Shown piece by piece: positions 46,493 to 54,862 of a DNA stretch of 64,000 nt. Origin of the DNA: Solirubrobacter sp963736505 (lineage in GTDB: Bacteria; Actinomycetota; Thermoleophilia; Solirubrobacterales; Solirubrobacteraceae); the NCBI GenBank assembly GCA_963736505.1, contig CAVTOZ010000001.1, positions 744,001-808,000 on the forward strand. Direction: 5' to 3'. A program made the position numbers and the translations under genes. Below the pieces are notes generated by a model. That model ran no database searches. It saw only the letters and a list, made by a program, of their open reading frames with translations, and had not been told where the DNA came from. The stretch's first letter is position 1. Every line of letters starts with the position of its first letter.

Positions 46493-47185
46493 TCAACACG
46501 TTACGCTCAGCACGTTGCCGTCTTCGTCGGCCTCGTCGACGGTGTCCAGCGAGTCCGCCTGGGCCGCGATCAGGTCGCCTGCGGAGCAGGCCGGTCCGTC
46601 CAGCGTCACGCTCGTCCGCGCCCCCGCCGCGAGGCCCGGCACGTCGGCGGTTCCGAGCGGGGCGCCGTTGCGCAGGAAGGCGACCGTGAACGGCCCGGCG
46701 TCGCCGCGGCCCTGGTTGGCGACGAGCGCGACGTAGCCCGCGCCGACCTTGAGCGCCTTGACCACCAGATCCGGCCGCGGGTCGGGCTGCAGGCACGCCT
46801 TCGAGACGGCGCGCTCGGAGCGCAGCGTGTGCCCGCGCGCGTCGCGCCAGCGGAACTGCACGACGGCGCGGTACTCGCCCGGCGCCGGCAGCTGCTCGAC
46901 GGTCTTGTCGTACAGGTAGCGGCCGGCCCTCGGCGCCGTGATCCACGGCCCGAAGCCGGGCGCGGGCACGTTGCGCCACTCGGGGTCCTCCGGCGTGCGC
47001 GCCTGCAGCGTGAAGCGCAGCTGCGCCTTGACCGCGCGCCTGAGCGGCGTCACGCGACCCTCGAACGTGGCCACGCCCTCGGCGCAGCGGACCACGACCG
47101 CCTGACCCAGGTGGGTGGCGGCGTGCGCGGATGGCGCCGTCGTGCCGAGCACGACGGCGGCGATGACCATGGCGAGACGCCTCAT
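46493..47185 (-). CDS. Secreted CARDB-domain protein
   Basis: This 230-residue protein starts at ATG 47185 with a signal peptide (RRLAMVIAAVVLGTTAPSAH). The first half is a Cys-containing beta domain (VVRCAEGVATFEGRVTPL). The second half is CARDB-like: PDLVVKALKVGAGYVALVAN, QGRGDAGPFTVAFLRNGAPL, and an acidic end (DSLDTVDEADEDGN). CARDB domains are adhesion-type beta sandwiches on cell surfaces. Repeat sub-family II separates it from the divergent M20 amidase gene. Confidence 0.82.
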   Translation of the reverse strand: MRRLAMVIAAVVLGTTAPSAHAATHLGQAVVVRCAEGVATFEGRVTPLRRAVKAQLRFTLQARTPEDPEWRNVPAPGFGPWITAPRAGRYLYDKTVEQLPAPGEYRAVVQFRWRDARGHTLRSERAVSKACLQPDPRPDLVVKALKVGAGYVALVANQGRGDAGPFTVAFLRNGAPLGTADVPGLAAGARTSVTLDGPACSAGDLIAAQADSLDTVDEADEDGNVLSVTC

Positions 47186-47212
47186 CGTGCGAATGAAACT
47201 CCGACAGGACCC

Positions 47213-47273
47213 GCGAGTTTCGCCCTCTGGGCGAACACTCGCCGCGAAACGAGGCCGCAGGCCGAGGCTTCGC
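47213..47273. repeat. Double-hairpin intergenic repeat, sub-family II, copy 2
   Basis: Head stem GCGAGT+TTCGCCC (47213-47225)-TCT-GGGCGAA+ACTCGC (47229-47242, one bulged C). Tail core CGAGGCC-GCA-GGCCGAG (47250-47266) inside GCGAA/TTCGC. Unlike the other copies it lies in a divergent gap, upstream of both genes, so it cannot be only a terminator. Confidence 0.8.
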
Positions 47274-47296
47274 CAGTTTCGCCTATCGTGCCCGGC

Positions 47297-48517
47297 ATGC
47301 CGGAATTCGATCCCCAGCGCCCGATCGCTGACCTGCACGAGCTCGCCGAGTTGACCGGCGGGGAAGGCGGCGCGCGCCGCCTCGCGTGGTCCGACGACTG
47401 GGCGAAGGCGCGCGAGTGGCTGCTCGGCAAGCTCGAGGCGACGGGCGCCGAGGTCGAGCGCGACGCCGCCGGGAACCTGTGGGCGACGCTCAAAGGCGAC
47501 CGCGACAAGGTGCTCGTCGTCGGCTCGCACATCGACGCCGTCCCGCACGGCGGCTGGCTCGACGGCGCGCTCGGGATCGCGGGCGCGCTGGAGTGCCTGC
47601 GCGCGCACGACGGCAAGGTCACGCTGAAGCTCGTCGACTGGGCCGACGAGGAGGGCGCGCGCTTCGGCCGCAGCCTGCTCGGCTCCTCCGCGGCGGCCGG
47701 CACGCTCGAGCCGGACGCGGTCCGCAACCTCACCGATGCCGACGGCACCAAGTTGCCCGACGCGCTGAAGTCCCACGGCGTCGACCTCGACACGATGGGC
47801 GAGGCGACGCTCGACGGCCTCGACGCCTACTTGGAGCTGCACATCGAGCAGGGCCCGCGCCTGGAGGAGGCCGGCAAGCCCGCCGCGGCGGTGATCGGCT
47901 GCTTCGGCGTCGAGCGCCACGCGATCGCGTTCACCGGCCGCGCCAGCCACGCCGGCAGCACGCCGATGGACCTGCGCCATGACGCATTCCTGGCGGCGGC
48001 CAGGTTCGGCCTGGCGGCGCGCACGAGCGCGATCGGGCGCGGCGGCGTCGCCACGATCGGCACGGTCAAGGCCGAGCCCGGCATCCCGACGATCATCAAC
48101 GAGCGCTGCGAGGTCACGCTCGACCAGCGCGCGTTCACGCCCGAGCAGCTGCGCGACATGCTCGCCGACGTCAAGTCGGCGGCGGACGCGATCGCCGCCG
48201 AGGAGGGCTGCGAGGTCGAGTGGAAGCGGATCTGGCAGATCGACCCGATCCCGTTCGACGAGCGCCTCGTCGACCTCGCCGCCCAGGCCGTCGCCGAGAT
48301 CACCGGCGAGGAGGCGCCGCGGCTGCCCAGCGGCGCGCTGCACGACTGCGCCGAGGTCGCGCGCGTGCTGCCCGCCGTGATGGTCTTCTCGTCCTCCACC
48401 GGCGGCGTCAGCCACTCACCGATCGAGGACACGCCGGAGGAGGATCTCGTCGTGGCGCTGCGCGCCTTCGGCCGGCTCTACGAGCTGGTCAGCGCGGGGA
48501 TGACGTCGCGGCCGTAG
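47297..48517 (+). CDS. M20 amidase: N-carbamoyl-amino-acid hydrolase / allantoate amidohydrolase type
   Basis: This 406-residue protein has the binuclear metal site VVGSHIDAVPHGGWLDGALG, WADEEGARFGRSLLGS, ELHIEQGPRLEEAGKPAAAV, CFGVERHAIAFTGRASHAGST and the C-terminal SGALHDCAEVARV. These are marks of the HyuC/AtzC/beta-ureidopropionase group, which removes carbamoyl groups. A dihydropyrimidinase gene lies 1 kb away, which supports carbamoyl amino acids or N-carbamoyl-beta-alanine as substrate. The 3' end overlaps the convergent oxidoreductase gene by 40 bp. Confidence 0.9.
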   Translation: MPEFDPQRPIADLHELAELTGGEGGARRLAWSDDWAKAREWLLGKLEATGAEVERDAAGNLWATLKGDRDKVLVVGSHIDAVPHGGWLDGALGIAGALECLRAHDGKVTLKLVDWADEEGARFGRSLLGSSAAAGTLEPDAVRNLTDADGTKLPDALKSHGVDLDTMGEATLDGLDAYLELHIEQGPRLEEAGKPAAAVIGCFGVERHAIAFTGRASHAGSTPMDLRHDAFLAAARFGLAARTSAIGRGGVATIGTVKAEPGIPTIINERCEVTLDQRAFTPEQLRDMLADVKSAADAIAAEEGCEVEWKRIWQIDPIPFDERLVDLAAQAVAEITGEEAPRLPSGALHDCAEVARVLPAVMVFSSSTGGVSHSPIEDTPEEDLVVALRAFGRLYELVSAGMTSRP

Positions 48518-49482
48518 GCCTCGAGCGTCTCCTCCTGCTCGTTGGTCATCAGGTACACGATCCACTCGTCGACGCCGATCGACTCGAGCAGCCGCAGCTT
48601 CTCGATCACCTGCGCGGTCGAGCCGATCACGGTGAAGCGGTCGCAGATCTCGTCGGGCACGAACGAGCCGTGCTCGGCGCCGACGCGCGAGTGGTCCTTG
48701 TAGTCGTACTCGTCGCGCCCGCGGATGTAGTCGGTCAGCGCGCGGGGGACGGCGCCGCCCTCGCCGTGCACGCGCACGATGTCGGCGACGTGGTTGCCGA
48801 CCATGGCCGGGAACCAGCGCACCTCGTCGCGCGCCCGCTGCAGGTCGTCGGACACCTTCGACGGCGCGCACACGAGGCACTTCAGCGCGGCGGGGTCGCG
48901 CCCCGCCTCCTCGGCCGCCGCCCGCGCCGTGGCCATCGTCCACTGGATGATCTCCGGGTCGGCGAGCTGGATGATCACGCCGTCGGCGACGCGGCCCGCG
49001 ACGCCGAGCGCGCGCGGCCCGTAGGCGGCCACGTAGAGCGGCACCTCGGGGAGATCCGCCGCCCACTTGAGCTGGATCTCGGTGCCCTCCCAGTCGACGG
49101 GCCGGCCGTTGGTGAACTCCTTGATCATCGCCAGGCGCTGCTCGAACTGCGCGATCGGCGTGGGCTTGCGCCCCATCACGCGGACGGCCGAGTCGCCGCG
49201 GCCCATGCCCATCAGCATGCGCCCGCCGGAGATGTCCTGCAGCGTCGCGTACGCGCTCGAGGTCACCGCCGGCTCGCGCGTGACCGGGTTGGTCACGCAC
49301 AGCCCGAGCCGCATCGTCTTCGTGCGCTGGACCATCAGCGTCAGCAGCGGGTACGGCTCCTGCCACAGGATCGGCGAGTCGTACGTCCAGCCGCTGTCGA
49401 ACCCGTGCTCCTCGGCGAGCCCGATCAGGTCGACCAGCCGCTGGTACGGCGGGTCGGGCAGGACGGTGACCCCGAACCTCAT
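48478..49482 (-). CDS. LLM-class F420-type oxidoreductase in the hydantoinase-like cluster
   Basis: This 334-residue luciferase-like protein has MRFGVTVLPDPPYQRLVDLI, EEHGFDSGWTYDSPILWQEP, MRLGLCVTNPVTREPAVTSS, ISGGRMLMGMGRGDSAVRV and VPLYVAAYGPRALGVAGR. Together with a dihydropyrimidinase and a carbamoyl hydrolase it may reduce or oxidise a pyrimidine/hydantoin ring. The family often accompanies such genes, but its reaction is not established from sequence. Its stop codon is inside the 3' end of the convergent M20 gene. Confidence 0.9.
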   Translation of the reverse strand: MRFGVTVLPDPPYQRLVDLIGLAEEHGFDSGWTYDSPILWQEPYPLLTLMVQRTKTMRLGLCVTNPVTREPAVTSSAYATLQDISGGRMLMGMGRGDSAVRVMGRKPTPIAQFEQRLAMIKEFTNGRPVDWEGTEIQLKWAADLPEVPLYVAAYGPRALGVAGRVADGVIIQLADPEIIQWTMATARAAAEEAGRDPAALKCLVCAPSKVSDDLQRARDEVRWFPAMVGNHVADIVRVHGEGGAVPRALTDYIRGRDEYDYKDHSRVGAEHGSFVPDEICDRFTVIGSTAQVIEKLRLLESIGVDEWIVYLMTNEQEETLEAYGRDVIPALTSS

Positions 49483-49498
49483 GGGGACACCCTCGCCC

Positions 49499-49559
49499 GG
49501 GAGAATCGCCCTCTGGGCGATTGCTCCCAGCGACGCGAGCCCGCAGGGCGAGTCGTCGC
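49499..49559. repeat. Double-hairpin intergenic repeat, sub-family II, copy 3
   Basis: Head stem GGGAGAATCGCCC (49499-49511)-TCT-GGGCGATT-G-CTCCC (49515-49528, one bulged G). Tail core CGAGCCC-GCA-GGGCGAG (49536-49552) inside GCGAC/GTCGC. It lies between two co-directional genes, after dihydropyrimidinase and before the oxidoreductase. Confidence 0.85.
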
Positions 49560-49564
49560 CAACC

Positions 49565-50932
49565 TCATGCGAAGAGGGAGCGCTTGACGAAGCGCCCCTG
49601 GCCGGGCTTGGACACGATCTCGCCGCCGTCGAACACGGTCGCGCCGCGGCTCAGGACCGTGCGCGGCGCGCCGCGCACCTCCCAGCCCTCGAACGGGTCG
49701 TAGTCGACGTTCATGTGGTGCGTCTCGGCGGAGATCGTGTGCCGCTTCTCGGGGTCGAAGACGACGATGTCGGCGTCGAAGCCGGGCGCGATCGTGCCCT
49801 TGCGGTCGAGCCCGAAGATGCGCGCCGGGCCGTGCGACGTCAGGTCCACCAGCTCCGTCTCGGTCAGCTTGCCCGTGCGCACCGCGCCGTCGTAGAGCAG
49901 CGAGAGCCGGTGCTCGATCGCCGGCAGCCCGTTCGGGATCTTCGTGAAGTCGCCGAGCCCGAGCTCCTTCTGGCCCTTGTAGTTGAACGGGCAGTGGTCG
50001 GTCGAGATGCCCTGCAGCGCGCCCTGGCGCAGCGCCTTGTAGAGGATCGCCTGGTGGCGCTCCTCGCGCAGCGGCGGCGAGCACACGTACTTCGCGCCCT
50101 CGAAGCCGGGGCGCGCGAGCTCGTCGACCGTGAGGAACAGGTACTGCAGGCACGTCTCGCCGTAGATCGGCAGGCCGCGGTCGCGCGCCGCCTGGATCTC
50201 GGTGACCGCGTCCTCGCACGTGACGTGGACGACGAACAGCGGCCGCTTGGTCCACTCGGCGAGCCGGATCGCGCGCCCGGTCGCCTCGCCCTCGACCTCC
50301 GGCGGCCGCGACCAGGCGTGGAACCTCGGGTCGACGTTGCCGGCCTCCATCGCCTCCTTCTGGTAGCGCACGACGGCGTCGCCGTTCTCGCAGTGCACCA
50401 TCACCAGGCCGCCGGTGCGGCCGGTCTGCTCGAGCACGGCGAGGAACTGCTCGTCGTCGACCATCAGCGCGCCCTTGTAGGCCATGAAGACCTTGAACGT
50501 CGACACGCCCTGGGCGACGCACTGCTCCATCTCGGCCACGACCTCCGACCGGGCGTCGGTGATCGCCATGTGGAAGCCGTAGTCGATGTGGGCGGCGCCG
50601 TCGGCGCGCCCGTGCCACTCCTGTAGCGCCTCCATCAGCCCGCCGCCGACGTACTGGATGCAGAAGTCGACGATGCACGTCGTCCCGCCCGCGGCGGCCG
50701 CCGCGGTCCCGGTGTCGTAGTCGTCGCAGCTCCACGTGCCGCCGAACGGCATCGAGAGGTGCGTGTGGTTGTCGATCAGCCCCGGCAGGACGAGGCAGCC
50801 GGAGGCGTCGATCACATCGTCGGCCTCGAGGCCTGAGCCCACGGCCACGACGGACTCGCCGTCGATCAGCACGTCGGCGTCGAACGCGTCGGAGGCGGTG
50901 ACGACCCGCCCGCCGCGGATGAGCCGTGTCAT
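49565..50932 (-). CDS. hydA: Dihydropyrimidinase / hydantoinase
   Basis: This 455-residue protein opens cyclic imide rings such as dihydrouracil or hydantoins. It has the metal motif PGLIDNHTHLSMPFGG, the carbamylated lysine region VSTFKVFMAYKGALMVDDEQ, GLVMVHCENGDAV, FVVHVTCEDAV, STDHCPFNY and the end GFDADIVVFDPEKRHTISA. Near neighbours are a carbamoyl-amide hydrolase and an F420-type oxidoreductase. Together they suggest reductive pyrimidine or hydantoin breakdown to amino acids. Confidence 0.94.
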   Translation of the reverse strand: MTRLIRGGRVVTASDAFDADVLIDGESVVAVGSGLEADDVIDASGCLVLPGLIDNHTHLSMPFGGTWSCDDYDTGTAAAAAGGTTCIVDFCIQYVGGGLMEALQEWHGRADGAAHIDYGFHMAITDARSEVVAEMEQCVAQGVSTFKVFMAYKGALMVDDEQFLAVLEQTGRTGGLVMVHCENGDAVVRYQKEAMEAGNVDPRFHAWSRPPEVEGEATGRAIRLAEWTKRPLFVVHVTCEDAVTEIQAARDRGLPIYGETCLQYLFLTVDELARPGFEGAKYVCSPPLREERHQAILYKALRQGALQGISTDHCPFNYKGQKELGLGDFTKIPNGLPAIEHRLSLLYDGAVRTGKLTETELVDLTSHGPARIFGLDRKGTIAPGFDADIVVFDPEKRHTISAETHHMNVDYDPFEGWEVRGAPRTVLSRGATVFDGGEIVSKPGQGRFVKRSLFA

Positions 50933-50995
50933 GTCGCGACCCTACCGCACTGTTCTTCCGGTCAGTTCGCTCGCCTGGAGAGATCCGCCCATCGC

Positions 50996-51001
50996 TATAA
51001 G
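50996..51001 (+). promoter_or_regulatory. -10 box of the propeller gene
   Basis: TATAAG stands nine bases before the ATG at 51010, so the transcript would be almost leaderless. There is no clear Shine-Dalgarno sequence and no good -35 box. Confidence 0.4.
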
Positions 51002-51009
51002 ACCGTTCA

Positions 51010-53172
51010 ATGGTCGCCCGCTTCACGCTGCTTTCTTTCGTCGTCGCCGCGTTGCTTGCCCTTCCGGCCGGTGCGCGCGCCGGCACGTGGTCGGCGCCGG
51101 CGCTGATCGCCCCGCCGCTCGTCACGACCTCGGTGTCGTGCGCGTCGGCGTCGTTCTGTGCGGCCGTGGGCGGGAGCTTCGCCTCGGTCTACGACGGTAT
51201 GCGATGGAGCGCGCCCACCGCGATCGGCAAGCCGATGCAGGTCGTCTCGTGCCCGGCGCCCGGGGCGTGCACCGCCGCCGGCGCAAGCGGCGCTGTCGCG
51301 AGGTACGCGGGCGGCGCCTGGAGCACGGCGACGATCGACGGGGCGCAGTCGATCTCGGCGCTCTCGTGCCCGACGACCGCTTCCTGCCTCGCGATCGACT
51401 CCGCCGGCGATGCCTTCGTGTTGGGTGCCGGGCACTGGAGCGGCGGCGGCCCGACCGGCATGGCGTCGGTCGTCGCCATGTCATGCCCGTCGACGTCGTT
51501 CTGCGCGGCACTCGCCAAGAGCGGCGAGGTGGTGACGTACTCCGGCGGCACGTGGGGCGCGCCGGCGCCGGTGCTCGGCAACGACGCGAGCGCGATCTCC
51601 TGCTCGTCGGCGTCCTTCTGCGTCGCCGTCAGCCGGTCGTCGACGTCCGCGTTCAACGGCTCGAACTGGGCGGTGAAGAAGCTCCCAGGGCCCAAGGAGT
51701 ACTTCGGCACCGCGTCGATCGCATGCCCCGTCGGCGGGTCCTGCGTCGCCGTGAACTTCGACGGCGGCGCGTTCACGTTTCGCAACGGCGCGTGGAGCGA
51801 GCTCGTCTGGGCTGACGTGAACTACGAGTACTACGACAGTGGGACCGGAGCGAGACCCGGGGGGATCTCGTGCCCGTCGATGGAGTTCTGCGCGATCGTC
51901 GACGCGAACGGCAGCGCGACGATGTTCAGCGGCGGGCAATGGAGCGACCCGGAGGCGGTCGGTTCGAACCTCGACTCGATCTCCTGTCCGACCGCCGGCT
52001 TCTGCGCCGTGCTCGACCGCAATGGCCGCGCGCTCACGTGGGACGGTCATGCCATGTCGCCGCCGGCGAGGCTGAACGATGCCGACCATTGGCAGGTGGC
52101 CGTGTCCTGCGCCTCGCCGGAGCACTGCGTCGCGGTCGACCGGTGGGGCGGCGCGGAGACGTTCGACGGCGCGCACTGGAGCGCGCCGGTCGCGACCGGC
52201 GCCGGCTCCTTGGACTATCTCTCATGCCCCACGGAGTCGTTCTGCATGGCGTACGACAAGTTCGACAACGTCGTCATCACACTCCGCGACGGCACGTGGA
52301 GCGCGTCGGCGGCAACCGGCGACACCTGGCTGCTTGCGATCTCCTGCGCGAGCGCGACGTACTGCGTCGCGGGCGACAGCCAGGGCGGCGTCATCGTCTT
52401 CGACGGCTCGCGCTGGAGCCCGCGAGAACAGGTCAGCGACCTCGGCCTGACCTCGATCTCGTGCCCGGTCGAAGGCTTCTGCGTGGGCGCGGACATCATC
52501 GGCAGGGCGGTGGTCCAACGCGCCGGCGAGTGGAGCGCGCCGAAGCTCATCGGGTGGGGGATCGACGTCTCGTGCACGTCGCCGTCGTTCTGCATGGCGG
52601 TCGACGGGTCCAGCCGCGCGATGACCTACGACGGCACGAGCTGGAGCGCTCCGGTGCCGATCATCGACGACGCATACGGCGTGATATCGATCTCGTGCGC
52701 CGCGGAGGGCAGCTGCGTGGCCGTCAGCGGGTCCGGCTACCTGATGACGTACGGCGACGCGGCTCTGGGGCCGACGCCGACGCCGACGGCGACTCCGAGC
52801 GCCACGCCCGAGGCGACCGTCATGCCGGCGCCCACGCCCGCGCCGCAGCGAACCGTCGTGACCGGCCCGGCGGCGGCCGGGAGGGCGTCGCTGGGCGCGG
52901 TCAAGCTCACGGGCTCCGCCGCCAGGCTGACGTTGCGCTGCGCGGGCGGCCCCTGCGCGATACGCCTGCGGCTGCTGGTCAGGACCGTGACGGTCGGCTC
53001 GGCGAGCGCCACGCTCGCGCCCGGCGCGAGCCGGACGATCGCGCTCCGCCTCAACGCGGCCGGCAAGCGGCGGTTGAGGCGGGCGCACACGCTCAAGCCG
53101 CGACTTCGCGTCACGCAGGACGGCGCGACCGTCGCGACGCGGACCGTCACGTTCCGCTCGTCGCTCAGGTGA
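51010..53172 (+). CDS. Secreted protein with 14 cysteine-pair propeller-like repeats
   Basis: This 720-residue protein has a signal peptide (LLSFVVAALLALPAGARAG). It then has about 14 repeats of 38-47 residues, each with the pattern S-C-x5-C-x-A-x-D followed by G-x-W-S-A-P (for example ISCPTAGFCAVLDRNG). The regular Cys pairs suggest one disulfide per blade, and 14 repeats would fit two seven-bladed propellers. A Pro/Thr linker (PTPTPTATPSATPEATVMPA) leads to a C-terminal beta domain (LTLRCAGGPCAIRLRLLV). Extracellular binding role likely; ligand unknown. The last eight bases overlap the convergent ETF-QO gene. Confidence 0.85.
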   Translation: MVARFTLLSFVVAALLALPAGARAGTWSAPALIAPPLVTTSVSCASASFCAAVGGSFASVYDGMRWSAPTAIGKPMQVVSCPAPGACTAAGASGAVARYAGGAWSTATIDGAQSISALSCPTTASCLAIDSAGDAFVLGAGHWSGGGPTGMASVVAMSCPSTSFCAALAKSGEVVTYSGGTWGAPAPVLGNDASAISCSSASFCVAVSRSSTSAFNGSNWAVKKLPGPKEYFGTASIACPVGGSCVAVNFDGGAFTFRNGAWSELVWADVNYEYYDSGTGARPGGISCPSMEFCAIVDANGSATMFSGGQWSDPEAVGSNLDSISCPTAGFCAVLDRNGRALTWDGHAMSPPARLNDADHWQVAVSCASPEHCVAVDRWGGAETFDGAHWSAPVATGAGSLDYLSCPTESFCMAYDKFDNVVITLRDGTWSASAATGDTWLLAISCASATYCVAGDSQGGVIVFDGSRWSPREQVSDLGLTSISCPVEGFCVGADIIGRAVVQRAGEWSAPKLIGWGIDVSCTSPSFCMAVDGSSRAMTYDGTSWSAPVPIIDDAYGVISISCAAEGSCVAVSGSGYLMTYGDAALGPTPTPTATPSATPEATVMPAPTPAPQRTVVTGPAAAGRASLGAVKLTGSAARLTLRCAGGPCAIRLRLLVRTVTVGSASATLAPGASRTIALRLNAAGKRRLRRAHTLKPRLRVTQDGATVATRTVTFRSSLR

Positions 53173-54862
53173 TCTGGTACACCGGGCCGTCTCCGCCCTC
53201 GGGCGGCGTAAGGCGCCCGCCCTTGGCGGTGATGGCGCCGCATTGGACGCAGTTCGACGGGTTCACGATCAGGTCGACGAGGCCCTCCTCCGGCGCGTCC
53301 TCGGGCACCTCGTAGACGCCGGCAGGGCACATCCAGGCCCAGCCTTCGGCGACCTCGCGCGGTACCTTGCGGTCGATCCGGATGTGCGACGGCGCGTCGT
53401 CGCGTGTCGCGTTGCCGGTGAGGAAGACGCCCGAGAGCTTGTCGAACGTGTACTTGCCGTCCGGCTTCGGATACGCCTTGTCGCGGTCGGTCAGCGTCAG
53501 CGGCGCCTCGGCGTCGCGGTGCGTCGCCCAGTGCCCGCCGGGGAAGCGGCCCTTCGTCACGACCATCGCGTTCGTCAGCGCGCCGCCGAGGAAGAAGCCC
53601 TTGGCGAACGGCTGCTTCATGTTGCGCGACGTGTACATGTCCTTGCCGATGCGCGAGTCGAGCACGGCCCGCTCGTAGGACGAGAAGTCGGTCGAGCCGT
53701 TCTTGAGCTGGCGGTAGATCGTCTCCGCCGCCATCCGGCCCGCGTCGATCGCGTAGTGGATGCCCTTCAGCGTCGGCACGTTTACCATGCCGCCCGCGTC
53801 GCCGGCGATCACCATGCCGGGCGCGTGCAGCGTGGGCATCGCCCAGTAGCCGCCCTCGGGGATCGCCTTCGCGCCCCAGGCCACGCGCTTGCCGTCGGCC
53901 AGCACCTTGCGCACCAGCGGGTGCAGCTTGAACTGCTGCAGGATGTCGTGGACGGAGAACTTCGCGTCGGTGGTGTCGAGCCCGGCGACGAAGCCGATCG
54001 TGACCTTCGGCGTCTCGCCCTCGCGGTTCATGCCGTACATGAACGAGCCGCCGAACTCCTTCCACTTGGCGCCGTAGTGCAGCGGCCAGCCGAGCGTGTG
54101 GACGATCTTCTCGAACGGCTTCGGGACCTCCCACACCTCCTTGACGCCGAGCGCCCACACCTGCGGGTCCTTCGGCGCGAGGTCCAAGGCCTTCATGGCG
54201 GCGCCCGTGAGATGCCCCCAGACGCCCTCCGAGAGCACGGTGGCGCGCGCGATCACGTCCGAGCCCGGCTCGAAGTTGCCCTTCTCGCCGCCGCTCTTGT
54301 CGCGCCCCTTGTCGCCCGTGCGGACACCGACGACCTGACCGTCCTCGACGAGCAGCTTCGCCCCCACCGTCTCGGCGAGGATGTAGGCGCCCGCCTCCTC
54401 CGCGCGCTCGCCCAGCCAGCGGTTGAGCTCGGCCACGCTGACGACGAAGTTGCCGTGGTTGCGGAACGGCGGCGGCGTCGGCTTGAGCGGGATCGCGAAG
54501 CGCCTGTTGGGTGTGAGATAAACGGTTTCGCGCTTGACCTCGCCCCAGTGCGGCCACGAGTCGTCCTCGGGCAGCAGCTGCCGGATCGCGACCGGGTTCA
54601 TGACGCCGCCGGAGAGCTGGTGCGCTCCGGCGACGCGGCCCTTCTCGATCACCGCGACCGGCACCTCGCCGAGGCGCTCGGTCGTCTCGGGATCGTCGGC
54701 GAGCAGCTGCATCAGGCGGATGGCGCACGCCATCCCCGCCTGGCCGCCGCCGACGATCGCGACGCCGACCTCGATCCGGTCCTCCTCGGCGTCCGTCGGG
54801 ACGCCGACGAACTCCTTGGCCGAGTCGACGGGCGGCGGGAACTGGCTGGGAGCGGCGGACAT
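53165..54862 (-). CDS. Electron-transfer flavoprotein:quinone oxidoreductase (ETF-QO/FixC type)
   Basis: This 565-residue protein has the FAD site VAIVGGGQAGMACAIRL, YILAETVGAKLLVEDGQVVG, VIAGDAGGMVNVP, and a C-terminal ferredoxin-like segment (CPAGVYE, SNCVQCGAI). It passes electrons from reduced ETF to the quinone pool at the membrane. Cys512, Cys538 and Cys541 match three ligands of the 4Fe-4S cluster, but the fourth position is Ile544. It is the third gene after etfB and etfA in the same operon. Confidence 0.93.
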   Translation of the reverse strand: MSAAPSQFPPPVDSAKEFVGVPTDAEEDRIEVGVAIVGGGQAGMACAIRLMQLLADDPETTERLGEVPVAVIEKGRVAGAHQLSGGVMNPVAIRQLLPEDDSWPHWGEVKRETVYLTPNRRFAIPLKPTPPPFRNHGNFVVSVAELNRWLGERAEEAGAYILAETVGAKLLVEDGQVVGVRTGDKGRDKSGGEKGNFEPGSDVIARATVLSEGVWGHLTGAAMKALDLAPKDPQVWALGVKEVWEVPKPFEKIVHTLGWPLHYGAKWKEFGGSFMYGMNREGETPKVTIGFVAGLDTTDAKFSVHDILQQFKLHPLVRKVLADGKRVAWGAKAIPEGGYWAMPTLHAPGMVIAGDAGGMVNVPTLKGIHYAIDAGRMAAETIYRQLKNGSTDFSSYERAVLDSRIGKDMYTSRNMKQPFAKGFFLGGALTNAMVVTKGRFPGGHWATHRDAEAPLTLTDRDKAYPKPDGKYTFDKLSGVFLTGNATRDDAPSHIRIDRKVPREVAEGWAWMCPAGVYEVPEDAPEEGLVDLIVNPSNCVQCGAITAKGGRLTPPEGGDGPVYQIT

